NCBI RefSeq assembly: GCF_051014445.1
Contig: NW_027488368.1
Span: forward strand, 8,184,001-8,248,000
DNA: 64,000 nt
Source of the DNA: Colletes latitarsis
Taxonomy: Eukaryota > Arthropoda > Insecta > Hymenoptera > Colletidae
Reading direction: 5' to 3'
Below, piece after piece: positions 43,931-52,448 of the stretch; within the stretch, counting starts at the first letter, position 1, and each line of letters opens with the position of its first letter. The translations under genes and the position numbers were made by a program. The notes under the pieces are model-generated. The model ran no database searches and had not been told where the DNA came from. It was given only the letters and a program-made list of their open reading frames with translations.

Positions 43931-46900
43931 CAAATACCAGAACTAACCCAGACATAACCAGCGTTATCCTCTAAAATACTAATCGGAACCAGCTTCTATT
44001 GACTGTTTCAGTGTGGTACCACATTACTACGTGATCCAAACCAGAAAAAGGCCAGGATCTGCCCAACAAGTATGCGAAGAATGCGATAGTACGAGCCAGA
44101 TGAGGGCAAATACCAGATGTAACCCAAACATAACCAGCGTTATCCTCCAAAATATTACTCGAAACCAGGTTTAATTGACTGTTTCGGTGTGGAACCACAT
44201 TACTACGGTATCCAAATCAGAAAAAGCGCTGGATCTGGCCAACGAGTATGCGAAAAATGCGAAAGTACGAGCCAGATGAGGGCAAATACCAGATCTAACC
44301 CAAACATAACCAGCGTTATCCTCCAAAATATTACTCGAAACCAGGTTTAATTGACTGTTTCGGTGTGGAACCACATTACTACGGTATCCAAATCAGAAAA
44401 AGCGCTGGATCTGGCCAACAAGTATGCGAAAAACGCGAAAGTATGAGCCAGATGATTGCAAATACAAGAACTAACCCAAACATAACCAGCGTTATCCTCC
44501 AAAATATTACTCGAAACCAGGTTTCATGGACTGTTTCGGTGTGGAACCACATTACTACGGTGTCCAAATCAGAAAAAGCGCCGGATCTGGCCAACGAGTA
44601 TGCGAAAAATGCGAAAGTATGAGCCAGATGAGGGCAAATACCAGATCTAACCCAAACATAACCAGCGTTATCCTCCAAAATATTACTCGAAACCAGGTTT
44701 AATTGACTGTTTCGGTGTGGAACCACATTACTACGGTATCCAAATCAGAAAAAGCGCTGGATCTGGCCAACAAGTATGCGAAAAACGCGAAAGTATGAGC
44801 CAGATGATTGCAAATACCAGAACTAACCCCGACATAACCAGCGTTATCCTCTAAAATACTAATCGGAAGCAGCTTTTATTGACTGTTTCAGTGTGGTACC
44901 ACATTACTACGTTATCCAAACCAGAAAAGGCCCAGGGTCTGGCCAACAAGTATGCGAAAAATGCGGAAGTACGAGCCAGATGAGGGCAAATCCCTGACCT
45001 AACCGAGACATAGCGGGCATTATCGTCTAAAATATTAATCGCAACCAGGTCTAATTGACTGTTTCGGTGTGGTACCGCATTACTGCGGGATCCGATCCAG
45101 AAAAACCCCAGGATCTGGCGAACAAGTATGCGAAAAACGCGAAAGTATGAGCCAGATGATTACAAATACCAGAACTAACCCAGACATAACCAGCGTTATC
45201 CTCTAAAATACTAATCGGAACCAGCTTCTATTGACTGTTTCAGTGTGGTACCACATTACTACGTGATCCAAACCAGAAAAAGGCCAAAATCTGGCCAACA
45301 AGTATGCGAAAAATGCGAAAGTACGAGCCAGATGAGGGCAAATCCCAGACCTAACCGAGACATAACCGGCGTTATCCTCTAAAATATTAATCGCAACCAG
45401 GTTTAATTGACAGTTTCGGTGTGGTACCGCATTACTACGTGATCCAAACCTGAAAAAGTCCAAGACCAGGCCAACAAGTATGCGAAAAATGCGATAGTAC
45501 GAGCCAGATGAGGGCAAATACCAGATCTAACCCAAACATAACCAGCGTTATCCTCCAAAATATTACTCGAAACCAGGTTTAATTGACTGTTTCGGTGTGG
45601 AACCACATTACTACGGTATCCAAATCAGAAAAAGCGCTGGATCTGGCCAACAAGTATGCGAAAAACGCGAAAGTATGAGCCCGATGATTGGAAATACCAG
45701 AACTAACCCAGACATAACCGGCGTTATCCTCGAAAACATTAGTCGCAACCAGGTTTAATTGACTGTTTCAGTGTGGTACCACATTACTACGTTATCCAAA
45801 CCAGAAAAGGCCCAGGGTCTGGCCAACAAGTATGCGAAAAATGCGAAAGTACGAGCCAGATGAGGGCAAATCCCAGACCTAACCGAGACATAACCGGCGT
45901 TATCCTCTAAAATATTAATCGCAACCAGGTTTACTTGACAGTTTCGGTGTGGTACCGCATTACTACGTGATCCAAACCAGAAAAAGTCCAAGATCAGGCC
46001 AACAAGTATGCGAAAAATGCGATAGTACGAGCCAGATGAGGGCAAATACCAGATCTAACCCAAACATAACCAGCGTTATCCTCCAAAATATTACTCGAAA
46101 CCAGGTTTAATTGACTGTTTCGGTGTGGAACCACATTACTACGGTATCCAAATCAGAAAAACGCTGGATCTGGCCAACAAGTATGCGAAAAATGCGAAAG
46201 TACGAGCCAGATGAGGGCAAATCCCAGACCTAACCGAGACAACCGGCGTTATCCTCGAAAACATTAATCGCAACCAGGTTTAATTGACTGCTTCGGTGTG
46301 GTACCGCAATAGTACGTGATCCAAACCAGTAAAAGCCCAGGATCTTGCCAACAAGTATGCGAAAAATGCGAAGGTACGAGCCAGATGAGGGCAAATCCCA
46401 GATCTCACCCAGACATAACCGGCGTTATCCTCTAAAATATTACTCGCAACCAGGTTTAATTGACTGTTCCAGTGTGGTACCACATTACTACGTGATCCAA
46501 ACCAGAAAAAGCCCAGGATCTGGCTACAGGTGTGCGAAAAATGCGAAAGTACGAGCCAGATGAGGGCAAATCCCAGACCAAACCGAGACATAGCCGGCGT
46601 TATCCTCTAAAATATTAATCGCAACCAGGTTTAATTGACTGTTTCGGTGTGGTACCGCATTACTACGTGATCCAGACCAGAAAAAGGCCAAGACCTGGCC
46701 AACAATTATGCGAAAAACGCGAAGGTACGAGCCAGATGAGGGCAAATCCCAGACCTAGCCCAGACATAACCAGGCGTTATCCTCTAAAATATTACTCGCA
46801 ACCAGGTTTTATTGACTATTTCGGTGTGGTACCGCATTACTGCGTGATCCAAACCAGAAAAAGGCGAGGATCTGGCCAACAAGTATGCGAAAAATGCGAA

Positions 46901-47752
46901 AGTACGTGCCAGATGAAGGTAAATACCAGACCCAACCCAGACATAACCGGCGTTATCCTCTAAAATATTAATCGCTACCAGGTTTAATTGACTGTTTCGG
47001 TGTGGAACCACATTACTACGGGATCCTATCCAGAAAAAACGCTGGATCTGGCCAACAACTATGCGAAAAACGCGAAAGTATGAGCCAGATGATTGCAAAT
47101 ACCAGAACTAACCCAGACATAACCAGCGTTATCCTCTAAAATACTAATCGGAACCAGCTTTTATTGACTGTTTCAGTGTGGTACCACATTTCTACGTGAT
47201 CCAAACCAGAAATATCCCAGGATCTGGCCAACAAGTGTGCGAAAAACGCGAAAGTATGAGCCAGATGATTGCAAATACCAGAACTGACACAGACATAACC
47301 AGCGTTATCCTCTAAAATACTAATCGGAACCAGCTTTTATTGACTGTTTCAGTGTGGTACCACATTACTACGGGATCCAAACCAGAAAAAACTCAGGATC
47401 TGGCCAACAAGTATGCGAAAAACGCGAAAGTACGAGACAGATGACGGCAAATCCTAGACCTAACCGAGACATAACAGGCGTTATCCTCTAAAATATTTAT
47501 CGCAAACAGATTCTATTGATTGTTTCAGTGGGGTACCACATTACTACGTGATCCAAACCAGAAAAGGGCCAGGATCTGGCCAACAAGTATGCGAAAAAGT
47601 TGAAAGTACGAGCCAGATGAGGGCAAATACCAGACCTAGCCCAGACATAACCGGCGATATCCTCTAAAATATTTATCGCAAACAGGTTTAATTGACTGCT
47701 TCAGTGTGGTACCACATTACTACGTGATCCAAATCAGAAAAAGTCCAGGATC
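43930..47752. repeat. Satellite units flanking the retrotransposon on its 3' side
   Basis: Same 176 bp satellite. Up to about 45.2 kb the units resemble those near 0.2-0.5 kb and 3-4.5 kb. From there to the insertion the units become more individual, with many private substitutions and small indels (for example the shortened CCGAGACAACCGGCG near 46235 and AAAGTTGAAAGTACG near 47597) and no visible higher-order period. Divergence rises towards the retrotransposon. Confidence 0.7.
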
Positions 47753-47766
47753 TGGTCAACAAGTAT
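47753..47766. repeat. Target-site duplication, copy at retrotransposon 3' end
   Basis: The 14 bases TGGTCAACAAGTAT lie directly next to the poly(A) tail of the minus-strand element and recur exactly at 52833-52846 on the other side. The preceding bases differ (C on this side, A on the other), which limits the duplication to 14 bp. It corresponds to satellite unit positions 6-19. R1 elements are known to make a duplication of this length in 28S rDNA. Confidence 0.95.
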
Positions 47767-47794
47767 TTTTCTTTTTTTTTTTTTTTTTTTTTTT
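47767..47794 (-). other. Poly(A) tail of the retrotransposon
   Basis: On the plus strand this reads T4, C, T23. On the element's strand it is A23, G, A4 immediately before the target-site duplication. An almost pure tail of this length, together with a perfect duplication, points to target-primed reverse transcription and a fairly recent insertion. Confidence 0.95.
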
Positions 47795-48310
47795 GTCGTG
47801 GGGAAAATCTTCGAAAGACTCCCTCCCACCTCCTTAGGGACAGGTGGGAGGGGTGTGTGGGATTCCCCGCGCCCGTACAACGACAGGCGCAGGACCTACC
47901 CACTAAAAACCCCACGGTGACCCTTCGGCACGCTTTGGGAGGATACCGGGAATCGCTCGAAGCATTCTTCCGGTATCCTCCCCGTGCCCGCGCTTTCGCG
48001 CCCATCCCCCGAGGGGACAATCGGTCCCCCCAGTAGACACACTGCCTCATAGCGGCGGGACGGGGCCACTCCATCCCGCCGCTATCCGTCCCGGGGCCGC
48101 GTTTAGTGGCGGCTGCGAGCCCCAACTCGCAACCGCCCGGGACCCCGTTTCCACCCCTCGGCGGCCGGGCGTTCATGGCCGCACCAGACCGCCGAGGGTG
48201 CCTCCCCTTGCGTCGGACCGGTAGGGGGAGGCACTCCTACCCCCAACCGGTCCGACCCGGCGCCGCCTGGCGGGAGGAGGGTCCCTTCAGTACCCCCCTC
48301 CCAGCCTAGG
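47795..48310 (-). other. Retrotransposon 3' UTR with several strong hairpins
   Basis: The 516 bases between the ORF2 stop and the poly(A) tail contain several inverted repeats: an 11 bp perfect stem (47821-47831 with 47842-47852, 10-base loop); a 13 bp perfect stem (47937-47949 with 47970-47982, 20-base loop able to pair further); a 6 bp stem (48013-48018 with 48024-48029); a 12 bp perfect stem (48049-48060 with 48074-48085); and an 11 bp stem extended by a second helix (48212-48222 with 48246-48256). Reverse transcriptases of R1- and R2-type elements recognise folded 3' UTR RNA to start target-primed synthesis, so a role in template selection is plausible but inferred. Confidence 0.8.
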
Positions 48311-50569
48311 TCATCCGCCACGCCGAGGCGGCCGCCCGCGACGCCTCGCGACCGGGCGACGACCTCGGGCCACCGCACGAGCGCGAGCTTCAGCGCGGCG
48401 CTGAAGCTCGCGCTCCCTCCCCGCGGCCTCCTTCTGCAACATTACGTTCTCGCAGAAGGAGGCCACGGCCCTCCACTTCTCCTCGCTGCCGAGCATGGCG
48501 CGCACCACGCCCGGCAGCGAGACATCCCGCCCGACTACGCCGACCAGGACACGGCGCTCCCCCTCCCACGCGGGGCATACCTCCAGGGTATGATCCGCCG
48601 TGTCCTGCTCAGCGTCGCAGTGGCAGCAACGCGCCGTCGGCTCCTTCCCTTTCCGGCACAGGTATCTTCCGAAGCTGCCATGCCCGGAAAACACCTGTGC
48701 CAGCCGGTAGGTGAGGCTGCCATGGCCTCTGTCCAGCCACTCCTTCAGGAGTGGCCGAACAGCCCCGACAGTCCGGTGCCCCGCGGTTGGCAGAGCCAGC
48801 CGCTCCTGCCACGCGAGCAACACGGACTGCCGGGCCTGGCGCTTCAAATCGCCCCAAGCAGGTTCCTGCCCGCCCGGGACCGCCCCCACCCCCGCGCGAC
48901 GGTCGACGCGGTGCCGGTACATCACCGCGTGCGACCGCGCGAGCAGGTCCATGGGCGGCATCCCCGCTAGAACCGTCGCCGCCTCATGTGACACGGTCCG
49001 ATACCCGCGGACGACCCTGAGCGCCATGCGCCTCTGCACCCGACGCAGCATAGTCATGCTGCGCCGGGAGGCAGCCAGGTCGTCCGCCCAGACGGGGGCC
49101 CCGTATAGGGCCACCGACTGGACCATTGCCACATAGAGGCGACGAACTCGGCCCGCCGGGCCCCCCAGGTTGGGCAGGATCCGGCCCAGAGCCGCAACCA
49201 TCCTTTCCAACCGGGGGACCAGGCAGCGGAAATGCTCCTCGAAACGCCAGTGGCTATCGAGGATCAGCCCAGCCAGCTCCTCCTGCGTGACCCCCAGCTC
49301 GGCCGTCCACTCCACTGGGACAGCCGCCGCCGCCGGAGGACGCGGTCCCCTCTCCCCAATTGGGAAGAGTGTATTGACCACGTCCTCCAGCAGCCGGGGG
49401 TCAAGACCCTCGGTGACGGGGGGCGCCCAGGGGCGGAGCTTATTCAGCACCACCTTATATGGGCGCCCCCATGGATCGTCATCAAGGGTCTGGAGGAGCT
49501 CCTTCCATGCCCGGGTCTTGGCCCGTTTGATGGCGACCTGCAGAGCAACCCGCGCCACGCGGTATGCTCCATACAGGTCATCAGCTGTCCTCGCTCGCGC
49601 CACGCCGTCGCCTGTACGTTGACGACGGCGCGCGCGGGTGTACTGGCGTCGGGCGCGGACAGTCGCGACTCGCAACTCCGCGATCGCGTCCGACCACCAG
49701 TACACCGCCCGGCGAGGAGAAGCCCGCCCGAACCGAGGCATCGCCGCGTCGCAAATACCCGCGACCAATGCTCCGAGCCGGGCGACCTCCTCCTCTATGC
49801 TCGGCAACTCGGCCGCTCCCTGCGGCCAAGTTGCAGCGAGGGCAGCTGCCATCAGGGCGTCCTTGTCCAGGCGCCGAAGCGCCCAGCGGCGTGGTGGGGT
49901 GCCACGCAGGCGGCCGTGTCGGGATGCACTCGCGGCGGCAGAGACCTCCATCCGGATGTACCGGTGATCGGAGAGTGTCTCTGCCCCCGCGACCACGTGC
50001 CAACCCGACACCATGCGCACGGCGTTGGGGGTCGCGAATCCAACATCCACGATGGACCCCCCATATCGCCGCACGCATGTGTGCTCCGACCCCCGGTTCA
50101 ATACCCGGAGGTCGAGCCCCGCCGCCCAATCGCCCAGGATCCCGCCGCGAACGGAGGTCCTGGGGGATCCCCAAGCCACCGACTTGGCATTGAAATCCCC
50201 CAGGACCAGCACCGGCCGGGCCGTGTAGCGCTGCACGCATGCCGCGACCTCGGCCAAGTACAGCTCGAACGCAGCGTGACCGCTACGGGGCGAAATGTAG
50301 CACCCCACCACAGCGACTCCCCCCCAGTCCACGGCGACGAATCCCCGACCGCGCTCCAACAAGGAGAACGGTGGGGACCCGTCGCCCCCTCCCCATACCG
50401 TCGCCACTAAGCCGTCCGCGTCGCCTACCCAATGAGGGTGATCAGGGACGCGGTACGGCTCGGCGGCGACCGCCAGGCCAACCCCCCACTCCGCGAGGAC
50501 TTGGGACATCAAGTCCTGTGCCGCGCGGCAGTGGTTGAGGTTGGCCTGGAGGAGGAGGCGGGGCGGCAT
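48311..50569 (-). CDS. ORF2: APE endonuclease plus C-terminal CCHC, reverse transcriptase core deleted
   Basis: The frame encodes 752 residues from an ATG, with a TGA stop. Residues 1-210 form an APE-type endonuclease that would nick target DNA. Recognisable sites are QANLN (8-12), AEPY with Glu37, Tyr91 in GCYISP, GDFNAKS (124-130), Asp175 in SIVDV and SDH (200-202), so the catalytic set appears intact. Residues 285-365 (YWWSDAIAELR and a basic stretch) match the R1-clade linker before the reverse transcriptase. VTQEELA (428-433) then joins straight to LILDSHWRFEEHF (435-447), which normally follows the reverse transcriptase core; the fingers and palm, including any YxDD active site, are missing. 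The rest is the typical C-terminal part: LPNLGGP, LYGAPVW, RGYRTVSHEAA and a CCHC motif (C648, C651, H660, C665). Full-length relatives are usually about 1000 residues or more. The deletion keeps the frame. The product could be an endonuclease with a nucleic-acid-binding tail, but expression is unknown. Confidence 0.9.
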   Translation of the reverse strand: MPPRLLLQANLNHCRAAQDLMSQVLAEWGVGLAVAAEPYRVPDHPHWVGDADGLVATVWGGGDGSPPFSLLERGRGFVAVDWGGVAVVGCYISPRSGHAAFELYLAEVAACVQRYTARPVLVLGDFNAKSVAWGSPRTSVRGGILGDWAAGLDLRVLNRGSEHTCVRRYGGSIVDVGFATPNAVRMVSGWHVVAGAETLSDHRYIRMEVSAAASASRHGRLRGTPPRRWALRRLDKDALMAAALAATWPQGAAELPSIEEEVARLGALVAGICDAAMPRFGRASPRRAVYWWSDAIAELRVATVRARRQYTRARRRQRTGDGVARARTADDLYGAYRVARVALQVAIKRAKTRAWKELLQTLDDDPWGRPYKVVLNKLRPWAPPVTEGLDPRLLEDVVNTLFPIGERGPRPPAAAAVPVEWTAELGVTQEELAGLILDSHWRFEEHFRCLVPRLERMVAALGRILPNLGGPAGRVRRLYVAMVQSVALYGAPVWADDLAASRRSMTMLRRVQRRMALRVVRGYRTVSHEAATVLAGMPPMDLLARSHAVMYRHRVDRRAGVGAVPGGQEPAWGDLKRQARQSVLLAWQERLALPTAGHRTVGAVRPLLKEWLDRGHGSLTYRLAQVFSGHGSFGRYLCRKGKEPTARCCHCDAEQDTADHTLEVCPAWEGERRVLVGVVGRDVSLPGVVRAMLGSEEKWRAVASFCENVMLQKEAAGRERELQRRAEARARAVARGRRPVARRRGRPPRRGG
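49265..49280 (-). other. Internal deletion joint removing the reverse transcriptase core
   Basis: Around ORF2 residue 433 the pre-RT motif VTQEELA runs directly into the post-RT segment LILDSHWRFEEHF without the several hundred residues normally between them. The joint lies near 49271 and leaves no stop codon or frame change. The surrounding bases repeat CTGG/GGCTG, so a short microhomology at the joint is possible, but the intact parent sequence is not in this window. An assembly collapse here is not excluded. Confidence 0.75.
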
Positions 50570-52448
50570 TAATTAATGGCCGCGCCAGCCTCCTCCCGGC
50601 CGTCCGTCCCCGTAGCACCGTCCACCTCCATGGAGGACGATGCCACCGCCCTCGGCACCGGAGCCGGTGCAGCCCGCCTCTTCCTCTCCTTCCGGGAGGG
50701 GGGGGGGAGCACTTCTTGCTCCCCACCCTGTGATCGGCTGGCCTCCCCATGTCCGCACACAGCGGGCAGTGGGGGGCCGCCGAGCACTGGCTCGCACGGT
50801 GCTCTTTGGCACCGCAGCGGTAACACTGACCGCTGCGGTCCACCGGCGAGGTGCACCACTGCCTCACGTGCCCCAATTCGAGGCAGCGGTGACACTGGAG
50901 CGGGCGCGGCGCGAGGATTTCCACTCGCGCCGAAACCCACCCCACCAACACCCTCCCGGATTCCGCCACCTTACGGGCGGCGGAGAGGGGGCACCGGGCC
51001 CACACCGACCCGAGGCCGGAGGGCGACCTGCGGATCTCTCCGATCCGCAGGTCCTCCACAGGCCAGTCCCCCGCCCTCGCAAGGGCACGGGACACATCCT
51101 GTGCGCTGACCGAGTCGTCCAGCCCACAAACGCGCATCTCCGTGCGCTTCGTGGGCCGGGCGACCCGGACACCTCGCTCGCCCAGCTGCTCCCGGAGCCT
51201 CTGGGCGAGACGATCCGCCTTCGCGCCGCCTTCTGCACCGGGGATCTCCAGCAAGAGACCCCCGGTCACGGCCCTCTTCGCCCTCACGGAGGCGATGCCC
51301 AGCTCTTCCAGGGAGATATTCTCCCTGGCGAGCCGCATCGCCTCCGCGAGGGTCAGGTCGCCCCCCTGCGCAACGGTCAGCGTCACCGCTGCCGTTTTTG
51401 GGGGACGACCTGGTCGTGCCTTCCCGACCTTCGCGGCCTTTACCTTGGCCGCCGGCGGCGGAGGCGGAGGCTGCGGTTGCGAGGCCTTCCTCGCCGCCCG
51501 CTTCGCCTTCCGCCCCACCACCTCACTCCACGCCACCCCCCCTTGGGAGGGTGCTGTGGAGGACGCGACCACCGCGACCACGGGTACACCACCCCTCTTG
51601 GGGGTCGCGACCCGGGGCCCTGGTGCCGCAACGCTGGGCGGAGCCTTCACTCCGCCCTTCTTTGCCTTCCCCGACTGTACCGGAACAGGTCGGGGAGGCA
51701 CCACCTTCCTGCTGACCGCTCTTCCGGCGAGGAGCTCCTCCCGGAAGGCGGCCAGCTTGCCATCAATCATGTCCCCAATCCTCCTCAGAAGATCGTCTTC
51801 TGAGGAGGACGGGGACTTCTTCACGGGCGGAGTGCGGGTGGAGGGGCCCGCGGTGCCCCGCACCACTGCCGCCGCACTCCGCTTATTTACCTCCGCCGAG
51901 GGACGCGGCGGTGGAGGAGGAGGGAGGATGGGAGGGAGGGCCGCGCTGTTCCACAGCGCCTCTGCCCTCCTCCACCCCTGTCGCTCCTCCACCAACAGGA
52001 GCTGCAGACGGGCGTTCCGCCCTCTGAGCTCCCGCGCCGCCTCCCTCATTTCCTCCGCCGCGGCCTTCAGGGCCTCCGCGCCACCGCTTTTCTGCCCCTT
52101 AAAGGCGCAGGCAGCGGCGACTTTCTCCACCCGCCTCAGGGACGAGGAGATCCTCTCCGATATCTCCTCGGTCACCTCGTCCCTGAGGCAACTCAGCCTC
52201 ACCGACGGGCTCATCGCCCCGCCCACCTCGACGACGGCCTGCCCCGTCCTCTTCCTCTTAGAGCCTATGTGGCTCGTGCTGGAGGAGAAGGACGAGACCG
52301 ACGCCGTCTCGTCGTCCTCCTCCACCCTCCACGAAGCCGGACCTGGCGCTGAGTGGGGCGCGAGCGCCGCCACCCTAACCCCAACCCCGTCTCCGTCCTC
52401 CCCAACCGACAAAACCCGCCCCATCCCCATTTTATTTTCTGTGTCCAT
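50442..52448 (-). CDS. ORF1: gag-like zinc-knuckle protein, frameshifted near its C-terminus
   Basis: Nucleic-acid-binding ORF1 protein of an R1-clade retrotransposon, expected to package element RNA. The frame is open from a GTG at 52484, but the first ATG is at 52448, giving 668 residues, and is taken as the start. Residues 50-70 are serine-rich with a basic KRKR. Residues 89-165 are rich in Glu, Arg, Ala and Leu with a coiled-coil look. A long proline- and basic-rich region follows. The conserved gag-like region (ELGI, LLEIPG, MRVCGLDDSVS) lies roughly at 375-505. Three zinc knuckles follow: C519-C532 (CX2CX4HX4C), C542-C555 (the same spacing) and C561-C580 (longer spacing). Just after the last Cys a run of ten C bases shifts the frame, and the final 85 or so residues look out of frame. 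The other frame continues with a Lys/Arg-rich tail of about 42 residues to a stop overlapping the ORF2 ATG. This is either a real mutation or a homopolymer sequencing error. Confidence 0.85.
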   Translation of the reverse strand: MDTENKMGMGRVLSVGEDGDGVGVRVAALAPHSAPGPASWRVEEDDETASVSSFSSSTSHIGSKRKRTGQAVVEVGGAMSPSVRLSCLRDEVTEEISERISSSLRRVEKVAAACAFKGQKSGGAEALKAAAEEMREAARELRGRNARLQLLLVEERQGWRRAEALWNSAALPPILPPPPPPRPSAEVNKRSAAAVVRGTAGPSTRTPPVKKSPSSSEDDLLRRIGDMIDGKLAAFREELLAGRAVSRKVVPPRPVPVQSGKAKKGGVKAPPSVAAPGPRVATPKRGGVPVVAVVASSTAPSQGGVAWSEVVGRKAKRAARKASQPQPPPPPPAAKVKAAKVGKARPGRPPKTAAVTLTVAQGGDLTLAEAMRLARENISLEELGIASVRAKRAVTGGLLLEIPGAEGGAKADRLAQRLREQLGERGVRVARPTKRTEMRVCGLDDSVSAQDVSRALARAGDWPVEDLRIGEIRRSPSGLGSVWARCPLSAARKVAESGRVLVGWVSARVEILAPRPLQCHRCLELGHVRQWCTSPVDRSGQCYRCGAKEHRASQCSAAPHCPLCADMGRPADHRVGSKKCSPPPPGRRGRGGLHRLRCRGRWHRPPWRWTVLRGRTAGRRLARPLINAAPPPPPGQPQPLPRGTGLDVPSPRGVGGWPGGRRRAVPRP
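50567..50571 (-). promoter_or_regulatory. UAAUG overlapping stop-start between ORF1 (alternative frame) and ORF2
   Basis: On the element strand the bases TAATG join a TAA stop, in the frame of the conserved ORF1 C-terminal tail, to the ATG of ORF2, sharing one A. The SART1 retrotransposon of the silkworm is known to translate its ORF2 by termination-reinitiation at UAAUG. The same arrangement here supports both the start chosen for ORF2 and the idea that ORF1 normally ended here before the frameshift at the C tract. Confidence 0.75.
50698..50707 (-). other. C10 homopolymer where the ORF1 frame breaks
   Basis: On the element strand ten consecutive C bases follow the last Cys codon of the third ORF1 zinc knuckle. 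Upstream of it the long ORF1 frame carries all conserved motifs. Downstream, the frame offset by one base carries a plausible basic tail ending exactly at the ORF2 start, while the annotated frame runs 127 bases into ORF2 with low-complexity sequence. A one-base length change of the tract explains both observations. Confidence 0.7.

Larger units (their letters stand above)
1..47766. repeat. Satellite DNA array, 175-176 bp unit (left block)
   Basis: Head-to-tail tandem repeat with a 175-176 bp unit, about 270 units by length. All units lie in the same orientation. Taking the unit from GGATCTGGCC, recurring landmarks in order are: CAACAAGTATGCGAAAAATG, GAGCCAGATGAGGGCAAAT, ACATAACCGGCGTTATCCTC, a TAATCGCAACCAGG block, TTGACTGTTTCGGTGTGG, and CATTACTACGTGATCCAAAC followed by an A-tract. 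Several unit types are mixed: one with TATGAGCCAGATGATTGCAA and TACTAATCGGAACC; one with CTCCAAAATATTACTCGAAACC; one with GCTACAGGTGTGCG and ACATAGCCGGCGTTATTCTC; one with CAAAACCGGCATTTCCTC. Shared variants at multi-unit spacing show higher-order organisation. No gene, RNA or transposon other than the one ending this block was recognised. The unit is close to nucleosome length, as for many centromeric and pericentromeric satellites, but location and function are inference. Confidence 0.97.

Noticed and set aside
1..47766. Many 65-144 residue ORFs on both strands in the satellite, with recurring sequences
   Set aside because: They repeat with the satellite period, begin and end at the same unit landmarks, shift frame from unit to unit because 175-176 is not a multiple of three, and have no recognisable domain. 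They are by-products of the repeat.
1..47766. CENP-B box-like sequence in TTTCGTTGTGGTACCGC units
   Set aside because: The TTCG start fits, but the required A and CGGG positions do not match, and most units have TTCGGTG or TTCAGTG here.
49065..49090. WADD in ORF2 (residues 494-497) as a possible reverse transcriptase active site
   Set aside because: It lies in the segment LYGAPVWADDL, a conserved stretch of the R1-clade region after the reverse transcriptase, not in the palm motif. None of the other reverse transcriptase motifs are present around it.
49232..50410. Plus-strand ORF of 392 codons opposite ORF2
   Set aside because: Antisense to a conserved GC-rich coding frame, with low-complexity composition and no recognisable motif. 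Long antisense frames are expected in such GC-rich sequence.
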